Below are positions 55,701 through 63,457 of a DNA stretch of 64,000 nucleotides, in pieces. The stretch comes from Hoyosella levis (GTDB lineage: Bacteria; Actinomycetota; Actinomycetes; Mycobacteriales; Mycobacteriaceae): positions 1-64,000 of the forward strand of contig NZ_BQYM01000014.1 in NCBI RefSeq assembly GCF_026008515.1, in the 5' to 3' direction. Position numbers and translations under genes: made by a program. The notes beneath the pieces are model-generated. The model saw nothing but the letters and a program-made list of their open reading frames with translations. It made no database searches and had not been told where the DNA came from. The stretch's first letter is position 1. Each line of letters begins with the position of its first letter.

Positions 55701-56582
55701 GGCGATGGCACCGCCGAGGCCACCGCGCTCGGCCTCGACCAGGACTCCGTGGTGCTGCTCGTCGGTGGCGCCCGCGGCATCACCGCCCGCTTCGCCACCA
55801 CGCTCGCTGCCGCGAGCCGCTGCCACATCGAGCTCGTCGGCCGTACCCCGCTCGCGGCCGAGCCCGACGATCCACGCATCCATGAAGCAACCACCGCAGC
55901 GGAACTGCGGGCCGCGCTCATTGCCACCGGCCAGCGCTCGCCCGCGGGCATCGAGACCACGATCAACCAGCTCCTCGCCGCCCGCGAGGTCCGCGGCACC
56001 CTCCAGCGCCTCCGCGACCTCGGCGCCACCGTCCACTACCGATCCACCGACATCCGCGATGCCGAGGCCGTCACCGAGCTTGTCACCAGCATCCACGCCG
56101 AGCATGGCCGCATCGACGGCATCGTCTACGCGGCCGGGGTCATCGAGGACAAGCTCATCGCCGACAAGGCCCCCGAGTCGTTCGCACGAGTGTTCACGAC
56201 CAAGGTCGATGGAGCGCGGCTGCTCATCACCGCCGCCGAGGAGCTCGCCAACGGCCCGCGGTTCCTCGTGTTCTTCGGCAGCATTGCCGCCGTCCTCGGC
56301 AACCGTGGTCAATCCGACTACGCCGCCGCCAACGATGAGCTCGAGACCCTCGGCCGCAACTGGACCGTCGCGGGGAAGCGCCGTGGCCTCACCGTCCACT
56401 GGGGCCCCTGGGCGCCCACGGGGGAGAACAATGGCATGGTCACCCCTGAGCTGATGCGCACCTACGCCAAGCGGGGCGTCGCCCTCATCGACCCCGAGGA
56501 AGGCACCACCAGCCTGCTTCGCGAGCTCGCCTGGGGAGACGAGAACGAGCCATCCGTCGTCTACACCGCGTCCGAGTGGTGA
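49791..56582 (+). CDS. Iterative PKS/PUFA-synthase-like megasynthase, NPD-NPD-KS-AT-ACP-KR
   Basis: A 2263-residue multidomain protein. Residues about 25-280 and 290-600 are two nitronate-monooxygenase/PfaD-like TIM barrels (AGGIGPDT; LAQGPMTRVSDH; CGGHVGPRHS), probably an enoyl reductase of which the first copy looks degenerate. KS 647-1085: Cys835 in DAACASSL, HGTGT, GHTK. AT 1200-1500: GHSYGE with Ser1292 and CAFH, a malonyl-type motif. ACP about 1660-1740: DLSVDSIKR with Ser1708, as in PUFA and enediyne ACPs. KR about 1800-2240: VGGARGITA and SDYAAANDE. The ATG at 49791 has GTGAGG upstream; an ATG at 49830 is possible. The next gene overlaps the stop. It should build a partly reduced chain iteratively. 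Confidence 0.93.
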   Translation: MRNADTNDEQVLAMTPLRRPNARIVTAACHAGAHGILDLGRGSSLARRELAVAAAAIPGGFGVRISDDCSLGADALPDEAVTVVLGVDALDRAPEFEGRRVLVEATSIEQAREAHRAGADGIIARGCEAGGPAGTTSSFVLLQQVCSDETIDIPIWLAGGIGPDTAAAAVMGGARGVVLDVQLALLRESTIAAEERGVLAGLDGSESVIEDGQRVVRRALRRSDGTGLVLPVGEDAYLAQVFASRFETVPAAIRAILDSIAAAVDAPGRDLAREVLDEGSPLADALGTALPLAQGPMTRVSDHPRFAAAVAEAGALPFIALAVNSGARSQEILTATKELVGDRPWGVGILGFADAQLREEQLDAVLATRPSHAIIAGGRPAQASRLEAEGISTFLHVPSPGLLRQFLGGGARKFIFEGAECGGHVGPRHSFPLWQAQIGELQQFLGAHPDAATRIEVFFAGGIHDSRSAAMVAALARPLTEAGVRIGLLAGTAYLFTEEAVESGAIVPGFQRHVVEATRTVLLETAPGHATRCVDSQFAAEFARTRTELQQQGVPDRELWEKLEQLNIGRLRVASKGVDRSGGQLVEVSAEQQLHDGMFMAGDVALLRDSVTTVSALHDSLTSGAAEWYAKRGRELGIDPASAPEPEPLDIAIVGMAAMFPQAPTLSTFWSNILAGVDSVTEVPASRWDPAVYFNADGGDGKTPSKWGGFLPPIPFDPLRFGIPPRSLGSIEPTQLLALEVADQALRDAGYDTRPFDRQRTAVIFGAEAGSDLSNAGVLRNVLPSYIGDLPPELDAQLPRLTEDSFPGVLANVISGRIANRLNLGGANYTVDAACASSLAALDASCKELVAGGADTVLCGGVDLHNGINDYLMFASVHALSATGRSATFDSSADGIALGEGAGCVVLKRLADAERDGDRVYAVIRGVGSASDGRSLGLTAPRPEGQRAALERAYRNAGESPSTVGLVEAHGTGTVVGDRTELTTLTNLFTDSGVAAGQVAIGSVKSQIGHTKCAAGLAGLIKVALAIHTGVKPPTLHVRSPNPAWQEGSSPFVFNAEPLPWEKHPSERIAGVSAFGFGGTNFHAVLRGHARNVAPAHACNDWPVELFTFRAASRDKALDEARGLLARIDASSSADWTVRDWAFAAAQKADASAARGEPTWIAFVAASTNELHRTLTAIASGEPAKAVHERVDDTINSGKVAFLFPGQGSQRPRMGAGLMVAFPELQHHLQRGERYARALYPPAAFTKETADRQRAAITDTTVAQPALGMVEMAFHDVVRRAGITPDMVAGHSYGELAALAAAGVIDPGTLLELSAARATAIAEAADELADRGAMAAVSATAQDVASALAAAGLEGDVVIANDNAPRQNVISGPTPAIDAAVAALKSAGLSVTRLNVSCAFHSPVVASASATFAKHLASTRFYAADVPVYANTTAAVHDDDADAVRRGLAEQISAPVRFREQIQAMHDDGARIFIEVGPGRVLTKLTGAILGEQAHVAIPLDDGQSSGLRGLLEGFARLAAAGADLRTEWLFEGRGAVAPDPATTVKRPGWTVDGHLVRTADGSIPEGALAPATPVRIGPMTHASSGAEALITEFLRNSREMVAAQRDVLLGYLGTEAALPHNGYRHAAPAYLAPEIAATAPASQEPASQAPAPSSELSSGPAQPEQPVAHTEETVLAKVFDVIGRRTGYPVEMIEPDLDLEADLSVDSIKRAEIAGELASELGLTGGDDSELEEVSRARTAAAIAALLVAKLNGETGPAAVATPAPASAASPADLTAPDASAIVTAPQRLIMRHVPLEPLSATPEVAGQRVLIVGSGSLAEALAIQLRAHGATATIAPATFADIRDALATPVEGVFYLASTTRDSAPALPDAFPLLRELIAASPRWLLAAGPGEGLRGFFRTVAREYPELHATVIESTETGPALLATELITETAAGPGQPVVLLDAGTRSGLALQPTSLGTVATAGAGPSGDGTAEATALGLDQDSVVLLVGGARGITARFATTLAAASRCHIELVGRTPLAAEPDDPRIHEATTAAELRAALIATGQRSPAGIETTINQLLAAREVRGTLQRLRDLGATVHYRSTDIRDAEAVTELVTSIHAEHGRIDGIVYAAGVIEDKLIADKAPESFARVFTTKVDGARLLITAAEELANGPRFLVFFGSIAAVLGNRGQSDYAAANDELETLGRNWTVAGKRRGLTVHWGPWAPTGENNGMVTPELMRTYAKRGVALIDPEEGTTSLLRELAWGDENEPSVVYTASEW

Positions 56583-59500
56583 CCCCGGCAGTGACCCATC
56601 AGCCGGTGGCCATCGTCGGCATGGGCGCGCTGTTCCCCGGAGCGAGCAACCTCGCCGAGTACTGGAACAACCTCGTGCGCGGCGTGGATAGCGTCACCGA
56701 TGTGCCCGCGGACCGGTGGGACGAATCGCTCTACGATCCGGCTGCCCGCGATCATCCCCGCGCCGATGCCTTCTACTGCCGGCGCGGCGGATTCGTCGAG
56801 GCCGACATCGACCCGGCGCGATTCGGGATCATGCCCAACAGCGTCGACGACATCGAGCCCGACCAGCTGATCGCCCTGCGCGTCGCCGCCGATGCCATCG
56901 ATGACGCCGGTGGCAACGGCGCGCTGCCGCACGACAGGTCCCGCATCGGCGTGGTCCTCGGGCGCGGCGGCTACCTCACGCCTGGCCTTGTGCGCCTCGA
57001 CCAGCAGGTGCGCACCGCCCACCAGCTCGTCCGCACCCTCGGCGAGATCATGCCGGACATGACGGGCGAGCAACTGCAGCAGGTCAAGGAAGCCTTCCAG
57101 GCACAGCTGCGCCCGCCCACCTCGGACGCGGCGATCGGGCTCGTGCCGAACCTCTCCGCCTCGCGCATCGCCAACCGGCTCGACCTGCGCGGTCCCGCCT
57201 ACACCGTCGACGCCGCGTGCGCCTCCTCCCTCGTTGCCATCGACCAGGCCATCGCCGAGCTCGCCAGCGGCCGCTGCGACATGATGCTCGCAGGCGGGGT
57301 CCACCATTGCCACGATGTCACGCTGTGGAGCGTGTTCAACCAGCTCGGCGCCCTCTCCCCGGCACAACAGATCCGCCCCTTCGATGCCCGCGCCGACGGT
57401 GTCCTCATCGGCGAGGGCACCGGCATCATCGCGCTCAAGCGCCTCGCCGATGCCGAGCGCGACGGGGACCGCGTCTACGCCGTCATCACCGGAACCGGCG
57501 TGGCCAGCGACGGGCGCACCGCCAGCTTGTTCAACCCCGACCCCTCCGGCCAGGTCACCGCCGTGCAGCGGGCCTGGGAGGCTGCCGCGCTCGACCCCAC
57601 CGCGCCCGGAGCGATCGGCCTGCTCGAGGCCCACGGCACCGGGACCGTCGCCGGCGACAGCGCCGAGCTCCGCACCCTCGCCGAGGTATTCGGCACCCAC
57701 GCCGCCAGCGAGCAGCAACCCGTGATCGGCACCGTCAAGTCCATGATCGGCCACGCGATGCCCGCCGCCGGGGCAGCGGGGATCATCAAGGCTGCACTGG
57801 CCCTGCACCACCGCACATTGCTGCCCACGCTGCACTGCGAGCAGCCCCACGCCATGCTGTCAGCCTCCCGCTTCGCGCCCATCGCCGAGGCCCGGCCCTG
57901 GCAGCAGCACGCCACCGGGCAGGCACGTCGCGCTGGGGTCAACGCCTTCGGCTTCGGCGGCATCAACGCCCACATCATTCTCGAGGAAGCACCGGCCCGC
58001 GCCACGACCATCACCGTGCGCGAGCCGCGCCGCATCCTTCGCCTCGCCGCGCCCACTGCCGCTGATCTCGCCACTGCCCTCGACGTGCCCGATGCAGACT
58101 TGCTCGCCACCACCGCAATGGGTTCCGGCCCCGCCCGCATTGCCATCGACGAGCCCACCCCCAAGCGCCTCAACCTCGCGCGCAAGGCTGTCGCGCGGGG
58201 CGTCCCGTGGCGCGGCCGCTCCAGCATGTGGTTCACCCCGGCACCGCTGCTCGGACCAGGGGGCGGCAAGATCGCCATGGTGTTCCCTGGCCTCGAGGCG
58301 GAGTTCGCCCCCGACGTCACCGAGGTCGCCCGCGAGCTCGGCATGGAGCTCGGCGGTACGTCGATGAGCACCGAGCATCTCGGGGCCCACGGTGCAGCGG
58401 TGTTCCAGCTCGGCCGGGTGCTGCATCGCGCGCTCACCGAGCGCGGAGTCACCGCCGGAGCGCTCGCCGGGCATAGCGTGGGCGAATGGTCCGCCATGAC
58501 CCAGGGCGGCATGTTCGACAAATCCGAGATCGACACGTTCCTCGATCGGTTCGACCCCGCCTCGATCACCGTTCCCGGTGTCGAGTTCGCCGTCATCGGC
58601 ACCACCGCCGCCCGCGTGCGCGAGGCACTGCACGCCTCGCCCGAGGTGGTCCTCTCGCACGACAACGCCCCCAACCAGTCCATGGTGTGCGGCCCGGGCA
58701 AGGCCGTCACCGCGCTCGTCGAGCAGTTCCGCGCCGAGGGCATCATCAGCCAGGTCCTGCCCTTCCAGTCCGGCTTCCACACCCCGATGCTGATCCCGTT
58801 CCTCGAACCGATCATCCGGGACCTCGACGCGTTGACCATCCGCGCGTCGACCGTGCCGGTCTGGTCCGCCACCACCACCGAGCCGTTCCCTGCCGATCCC
58901 ATCGAGATCCGGGCGATCTACCTGCGGCACCTCGTGGAGACCGTGCGCTTCCGCGAGCTCATCACCCGCATGCACGACGCGGGCAACAGTGTGTTCATCC
59001 AGATGGGCACCGGGCAGGTCAGCGCGCTCATCGGTGACATCCTCCACGACCGCGAGCACCTGGCCATTCCCGCGCACACCGCGAAGGCCAGTTCCGCTGA
59101 TCAGCTCGACCGGGTGATGGCCGCGCTCTGGGTGGAGGGCCACCACGCCGGGACAGAAGCACCGGCCGCGCGGCAAGGCCGGCGCATGTCCATTGCCATG
59201 GGTGGCCCGCTGGTGAGCATCCCGATGGCGCAACGCGCTAGCCTCGCATCCCAACCAAGGTTGACCCCGGCCAGTGCTAGCCAGCTCGAGGGCGTGCCCG
59301 CCGCCAGCGCGTGGGGGGCGGAGTTCTCCGCGCTCGTCGCCGACACCCAGCGCGTTGCCCGCGAGCTCATGACGGCTGCCTCCGCGCCCGCAGCCGCGAG
59401 GCCCGCCACGCCCCGTGTGCGGCCAGCCGCGCGCGCCCCGCATTCACCCGCTCAGCAGCCTCCCGCGCCGCAACCGCCTGGTCCGCGACCGATCCAGCCC

Positions 59501-61045
59501 TCGCGCACAACCCTCGATGTGTCGCTGGAAGCGATGCCGTACCTGATCGACCACAGCTTCTTCAAGATGCCCGACGGCTGGCCCGTCGACGAGGACCGCT
59601 GGCCCGTCGTGCCCGCGACGACCCTCGTGCACCACATGATGGAGCACGCGAGCCGCAGCGCGCCCGGATGCCTGCCCGTGGCGCTGACCGATGTGCGGTT
59701 CCAGAAATGGCTGCCTGTCATCCCATCCGTCACCGTGCCGATCACCGTCGAGCCGGAGGACGCCACGACGGTCAATGTCACCCTGCAGGGCCATGCCCGC
59801 GCCCGCATCGCCGTTGGCAACCAGTACCCCGCGCAGCCCGGGATCTGGCGCGTCGACCCCAGCACCGAGCATCCTCCGACCGACGAGGCCCACGAGCTCT
59901 ACACCCGCCGCTGGATGTTCCACGGGCCCCGGTTCCAGGGCGTCACCGAGCTCACCGCCATCGGCGACCGGCACGTCCGGGGCCTCCTGCGCACGCCTGC
60001 CGCCCCCGGGGCATTGCTCGACAACGCCGGGCAGCTCCTCGGCTACTGGGTGCAGACCACCATGACCGAGCGCTCCACCGTCTTCCCCGTGGGCATGGAC
60101 CGCATCGAGTTCCACAGCGCCCACCCGGAGCCCGGCAGCATCGTTGAATGCACCATCCTTATCCGCGAGGTCACCCACCAGGCCGTCACCGCCGACATCC
60201 AGCTGATCACCGGCGGCACCGTGTGGGCGCAGATCACCGGCTGGCAGGATCGTCGCTTCGATTCCAACCCCGCCATCCGTGCCACGGACTGCGCGCCCGA
60301 GCACAACACCCTCGCCACGTTGCATCCCGAGGGCTGGGCCGAGGTCGCCGAGATGTGGCCGGATCTCGCCACTCGCGAGCTCGTGGTGCGCAAGATGCTC
60401 GGCGCCACCGAGCGGGACCAGTACGCGGTCGTGCCGCCGCGCCGCAAGCGGCAATGGCTGCTCGGACGCATCGCCGCCAAGGACGCCATCCGGCAACTGC
60501 TGTGGCAAACCGAGGACGCCGGGATCTTCCCGCAGGAGATCGAGATCGGCAATGCCGGCAGCGGGGCACCGTTCGCCATCGGCACCCACGGTCGCTCGCT
60601 GCCGCCGCTGGCCGTTTCGATCGCGCACTGCGCCGAGCTTGGCGTGGCCATCGCCGCGAGCGGCCCCTGCGGCATCGATGTCGAGGAAGTCCTGGAACGA
60701 GACGCCACCACGGAGAACGCGGCGCTGACTGACCGTGAGCTCGAACTGCTCGACGTGCTCGCTGGCAGCGAGGCCAACGATCGGGCGCTGTGGTTCACGC
60801 GCTTCTGGACCGCGAAGGAAGCCGTCGCCAAGAAGCTCGGCACCGGCTTGGACGGCGCTCCCAAGCAGTTCGAGGTCATCGCCGCCAACCAGGCCAGTCT
60901 CATCGTGCGCCACCAGGGCATCGAGCATCAGGTGCGCACGACGGTCACCCGCAACCCGCAACCCTTGCCGCCACGCACCTATGTGGTGGCCTGGACCGAG
61001 CATTCCGGGACCCGCCACACCGACGAGGGGACAGAAAACCCATGA
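56579..61045 (+). CDS. Iterative PKS/PUFA-synthase-like megasynthase, KS-AT-DH-PPTase
   Basis: A 1488-residue partner of the preceding protein. KS about 8-465: Cys214 in DAACASSL, EAHGTGT, SMIGHAMPAAG. AT about 560-870: GHSVGEW with Ser633. A Pro/Ala-rich linker (920-975) precedes a double-hot-dog dehydratase (about 975-1200) with His992 in IDHSFF and Asp1148 in LLDNAGQLL, the complete H/D dyad. The C-terminus is a phosphopantetheinyl transferase (about 1250-1485) with GIDVE near 1365 and WTAKEAVAKK near 1410, which can activate the carrier proteins in cis or trans. The GTG at 56579 overlaps the previous stop (GTGA). The integrated PPTase is a trait of PUFA and enediyne synthases. Confidence 0.93.
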   Translation: MTPAVTHQPVAIVGMGALFPGASNLAEYWNNLVRGVDSVTDVPADRWDESLYDPAARDHPRADAFYCRRGGFVEADIDPARFGIMPNSVDDIEPDQLIALRVAADAIDDAGGNGALPHDRSRIGVVLGRGGYLTPGLVRLDQQVRTAHQLVRTLGEIMPDMTGEQLQQVKEAFQAQLRPPTSDAAIGLVPNLSASRIANRLDLRGPAYTVDAACASSLVAIDQAIAELASGRCDMMLAGGVHHCHDVTLWSVFNQLGALSPAQQIRPFDARADGVLIGEGTGIIALKRLADAERDGDRVYAVITGTGVASDGRTASLFNPDPSGQVTAVQRAWEAAALDPTAPGAIGLLEAHGTGTVAGDSAELRTLAEVFGTHAASEQQPVIGTVKSMIGHAMPAAGAAGIIKAALALHHRTLLPTLHCEQPHAMLSASRFAPIAEARPWQQHATGQARRAGVNAFGFGGINAHIILEEAPARATTITVREPRRILRLAAPTAADLATALDVPDADLLATTAMGSGPARIAIDEPTPKRLNLARKAVARGVPWRGRSSMWFTPAPLLGPGGGKIAMVFPGLEAEFAPDVTEVARELGMELGGTSMSTEHLGAHGAAVFQLGRVLHRALTERGVTAGALAGHSVGEWSAMTQGGMFDKSEIDTFLDRFDPASITVPGVEFAVIGTTAARVREALHASPEVVLSHDNAPNQSMVCGPGKAVTALVEQFRAEGIISQVLPFQSGFHTPMLIPFLEPIIRDLDALTIRASTVPVWSATTTEPFPADPIEIRAIYLRHLVETVRFRELITRMHDAGNSVFIQMGTGQVSALIGDILHDREHLAIPAHTAKASSADQLDRVMAALWVEGHHAGTEAPAARQGRRMSIAMGGPLVSIPMAQRASLASQPRLTPASASQLEGVPAASAWGAEFSALVADTQRVARELMTAASAPAAARPATPRVRPAARAPHSPAQQPPAPQPPGPRPIQPSRTTLDVSLEAMPYLIDHSFFKMPDGWPVDEDRWPVVPATTLVHHMMEHASRSAPGCLPVALTDVRFQKWLPVIPSVTVPITVEPEDATTVNVTLQGHARARIAVGNQYPAQPGIWRVDPSTEHPPTDEAHELYTRRWMFHGPRFQGVTELTAIGDRHVRGLLRTPAAPGALLDNAGQLLGYWVQTTMTERSTVFPVGMDRIEFHSAHPEPGSIVECTILIREVTHQAVTADIQLITGGTVWAQITGWQDRRFDSNPAIRATDCAPEHNTLATLHPEGWAEVAEMWPDLATRELVVRKMLGATERDQYAVVPPRRKRQWLLGRIAAKDAIRQLLWQTEDAGIFPQEIEIGNAGSGAPFAIGTHGRSLPPLAVSIAHCAELGVAIAASGPCGIDVEEVLERDATTENAALTDRELELLDVLAGSEANDRALWFTRFWTAKEAVAKKLGTGLDGAPKQFEVIAANQASLIVRHQGIEHQVRTTVTRNPQPLPPRTYVVAWTEHSGTRHTDEGTENP

Positions 61046-61392
61046 GCAATAATCCAGCGACCGAAACCCTCAGCGAGGACGAGGTATTCGACGCGATCGT
61101 CGGCATGCTGGCCGACATGCTCGAGCTGTTCGACGTCGATCCCAGCGACGTCACCCGCGAGACCGAGTTCCACGATGATCTCGAGATGGAGAGCATCGAC
61201 CTCGTGGCGCTGTCCGGCCTGCTGCGCGAGCGATGGGGCGATCGCGTGAACTTCGCGCAGTTCATCGCAGGCATGGAGCTCGAGCAGATCATGCACGTCA
61301 CCGTCGGGCAGCTTGTGGATTTCGTCGTCGAGAGCCTCAACAGCACCGAGGCCGACGCACCAGCGGAGCAGCCAGCGGGGGAGCAGGCGTGA
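61042..61392 (+). CDS. Discrete acyl carrier protein of the PKS operon
   Basis: A 116-residue acyl carrier protein with the phosphopantetheine motif DDLEMESIDLV (Ser51) and an acidic four-helix pattern. Its tail is Ala/Pro/Glu-rich. The ATG overlaps the previous stop by 4 bp and the GTG of the next gene overlaps its own stop. It is a second carrier besides the one inside the first megasynthase, so it may receive the finished or starter acyl chain, perhaps for the DH or the hydrolase. The fused PPTase next door presumably activates it. Confidence 0.92.
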   Translation: MSNNPATETLSEDEVFDAIVGMLADMLELFDVDPSDVTRETEFHDDLEMESIDLVALSGLLRERWGDRVNFAQFIAGMELEQIMHVTVGQLVDFVVESLNSTEADAPAEQPAGEQA

Positions 61393-62198
61393 ACAAGGTC
61401 ACCGTCGGCGACATCGAAGTCCACGTGCAGCGCATGGGGCCCACCGACACGGGCGTCACCGTTGTCCTGCTGCACGGCCTGCTCTATGACAGCCTCGCGA
61501 GCTACTACTTCACCGTGGGGCCCGCGCTGGCCGAGCTGGGCGTTGACGTTGTCATGTATGACCTGCGCGGCCACGGCCGCACCACCCGCCCCGCCACCGG
61601 CTACCAGCTCGAGCACTTCGTCGACGATCTCGACGGGCTCCTCGACGCGCTGGGCATCACTTGGCCGGTGCACCTCGTCGGCAACTCCTTCGGCGGCACC
61701 ATCGCCTTCGGGTTCGCCGCCGCGCACCCCGAGCGCACCGCCAGCATCCTGTTCATGGAGGCCGAGCCGCCAGTCCAGCAGTGGGCCACTCACATCAACG
61801 AGGGCCTCAACGACGCCGTGGAGCGGCTCAGTGCCGAGGGCGCGTTCGAGCACATCGCCACCCACCACGGCTCCCACCCGGCCCGGCTATCCAAGGCCGC
61901 CTACAAGATCCTCGAGACCACCAGCATCGTCGCGGACATCCCCGCCAGCCGCCTCATCAACGAGGACCTCACCGACATCACCTGTCCCGTGCTGGGCGTG
62001 TTCGGCACCCAGACCGGGCTGTCCTACCAGGTCGAGCTGCTGCGTGGGAAGCTCGCCGCGTTCGAGGCCCGCATCCTCGACGGCATGGGCCACTCCGTGC
62101 TCGTGGAGAAGCCCGCCCTCACCCGCACCCTCGTCGCTGACTGGCTGTTCGGCGGCCACCAGGCCACGCTCGGCGAGGCACACCAGATCGGCGCCTGA
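61389..62198 (+). CDS. Alpha/beta hydrolase, probable chain-release enzyme
   Basis: A 269-residue alpha/beta hydrolase. VVLLHGLLYDS gives the oxyanion region, GNSFGG holds the nucleophile Ser100, and the catalytic His is in DGMGHSVLVE near residue 240. YDLRGHGRTTRP is typical of the family. It starts with GTG at 61389 overlapping the ACP stop (GTGA). Between an ACP and a glycosyltransferase, the natural guess is a type II thioesterase-like or esterase step that releases the acyl chain. This is inference from context. Confidence 0.88.
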   Translation: MNKVTVGDIEVHVQRMGPTDTGVTVVLLHGLLYDSLASYYFTVGPALAELGVDVVMYDLRGHGRTTRPATGYQLEHFVDDLDGLLDALGITWPVHLVGNSFGGTIAFGFAAAHPERTASILFMEAEPPVQQWATHINEGLNDAVERLSAEGAFEHIATHHGSHPARLSKAAYKILETTSIVADIPASRLINEDLTDITCPVLGVFGTQTGLSYQVELLRGKLAAFEARILDGMGHSVLVEKPALTRTLVADWLFGGHQATLGEAHQIGA

Positions 62199-62200
62199 CA

Positions 62201-63358
62201 GTGAGCCGCTACCTGTTCGTCGTGCCGCCGCTCGTCGGCCATATCAACCCGACCCTGGCTGTGGGCCGGGAGCTCGCGAGGCAGGGCCACGACGTCGCCT
62301 GGGCCGGGGATGCCCGCGTCATCCACGCGCTTGGCGGCACCGACCTGATGGTTTGCGACTGCGCCACCATGTCGCTGGAGGAACGTGGCGATCTCGTTGG
62401 ACCGGCCGCGCTGAAGTTCCTGTGGGAGCACTTCTTCATCCCGCTCGCCCGCGCCATGGCGCTCGGCGTATCCGCTGCCATCGAGCAGTTCGCCCCCGAT
62501 ATCGTCATCGCGGACCAGCAAGCCCTCGCCGGTTCGCTCATCGCCGAGCGCGAGGGCATCACCTGGATCACCTCCGCCACCACCTCCACCGAGCTCACCG
62601 ACCCGCTCGAGTCACTGCCCAAGGTCAAGGACTGGGTCATCGGCCTGCTCGACGAGCTCCGTGACGAGATCGGCGTGCCCGGCACCGGCAATGACCCGCG
62701 CTTCTCCCCGCACGGCATCCTCGTGTTCACCACCGCGGAGCTCTCGGGCAGTCCCGCGATCGCCGCCGAGCGATGCTGGATGGTCGGTCCCGCTCTCGCT
62801 GAGGACCTCACCAGTGCTGCGCGCGGCGATTTCCCCTGGGAGTTCCTCGACAACGATCAGCTCAACGTCCTCATCAGCATGGGCACCGTCAACGGGGCCA
62901 CCGGGGCCGCCTTCCTCCGCAAGGCCGCCGCGGCGATAGGCGCTCGCCCGGATCGCTACCGAGCGGTTCTCGTCGACCCCGACGGCGTGATCGAGGACCC
63001 GCCCAGCAACATCCTCGTGCAGGAGTTCGTGCCGCAGCGCGCGCTGCTCCCCGCCATGGATGCGGTGATCTGCCACGCCGGGCACAACACCGTCTGCGAA
63101 TCACTGTGGAACGGCCTGCCCCTGGTCACCGCCCCGGTCCGCGATGATCAGCCCGTTGTCGCCCAGCAGGTCGTCGATGCCGGAGCCGGGCTGCGGCTGC
63201 GATTCCGCCGCGCCACCGAGCAGCACATCGCCGATGCCCTCGACACCGTGCTCGACCCCGCCAGCGGGCACCAGGCTGCTGCCGCGCGCATCGGCCAATC
63301 CTTCCGCGACGCCGGGGGAGCAGCGCGGGCCGCGGAGATCCTCGCCGGGCTCGGGTAG
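62201..63358 (+). CDS. GT1-family glycosyltransferase (UGT/MGT-like)
   Basis: A 385-residue GT-B enzyme with the N-terminal PLVGHINP containing catalytic His14. The C-terminal sugar-nucleotide motif is ICHAGHNTVCESLWNGLPLV followed by PVRDDQP. These enzymes transfer a sugar from a nucleotide donor to a small hydrophobic acceptor, as in macrolide and glycolipid tailoring. The start GTG at 62201 follows the hydrolase stop by 2 bp. As the last gene of the PKS operon it probably glycosylates the polyketide or fatty acid product. The donor sugar cannot be read. Confidence 0.92.
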   Translation: MSRYLFVVPPLVGHINPTLAVGRELARQGHDVAWAGDARVIHALGGTDLMVCDCATMSLEERGDLVGPAALKFLWEHFFIPLARAMALGVSAAIEQFAPDIVIADQQALAGSLIAEREGITWITSATTSTELTDPLESLPKVKDWVIGLLDELRDEIGVPGTGNDPRFSPHGILVFTTAELSGSPAIAAERCWMVGPALAEDLTSAARGDFPWEFLDNDQLNVLISMGTVNGATGAAFLRKAAAAIGARPDRYRAVLVDPDGVIEDPPSNILVQEFVPQRALLPAMDAVICHAGHNTVCESLWNGLPLVTAPVRDDQPVVAQQVVDAGAGLRLRFRRATEQHIADALDTVLDPASGHQAAAARIGQSFRDAGGAARAAEILAGLG

Positions 63359-63374
63359 GGAGCTCCTCAGCGGC

Positions 63375-63433
63375 GCGAGTGTGCGAAATGCGACAGCTTT
63401 AGCGCTTGGAGCTGTCGTTTCTTGCACACTCGC
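63375..63433. terminator. Large hairpin between the GT and the esterase gene
   Basis: Two 24-nt arms (GCGAGTGTGC...GCGACAGCT and its near complement) surround an 11-nt loop, between the convergent GT (stop 63358) and esterase (stop 63458). It shares flanking sequence with the element at 45566-45624, so it may belong to a repeat family as well as terminate transcription. Confidence 0.8.
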
Positions 63434-63457
63434 GGGTGTGTCTTGGCGCGCTTGGCC

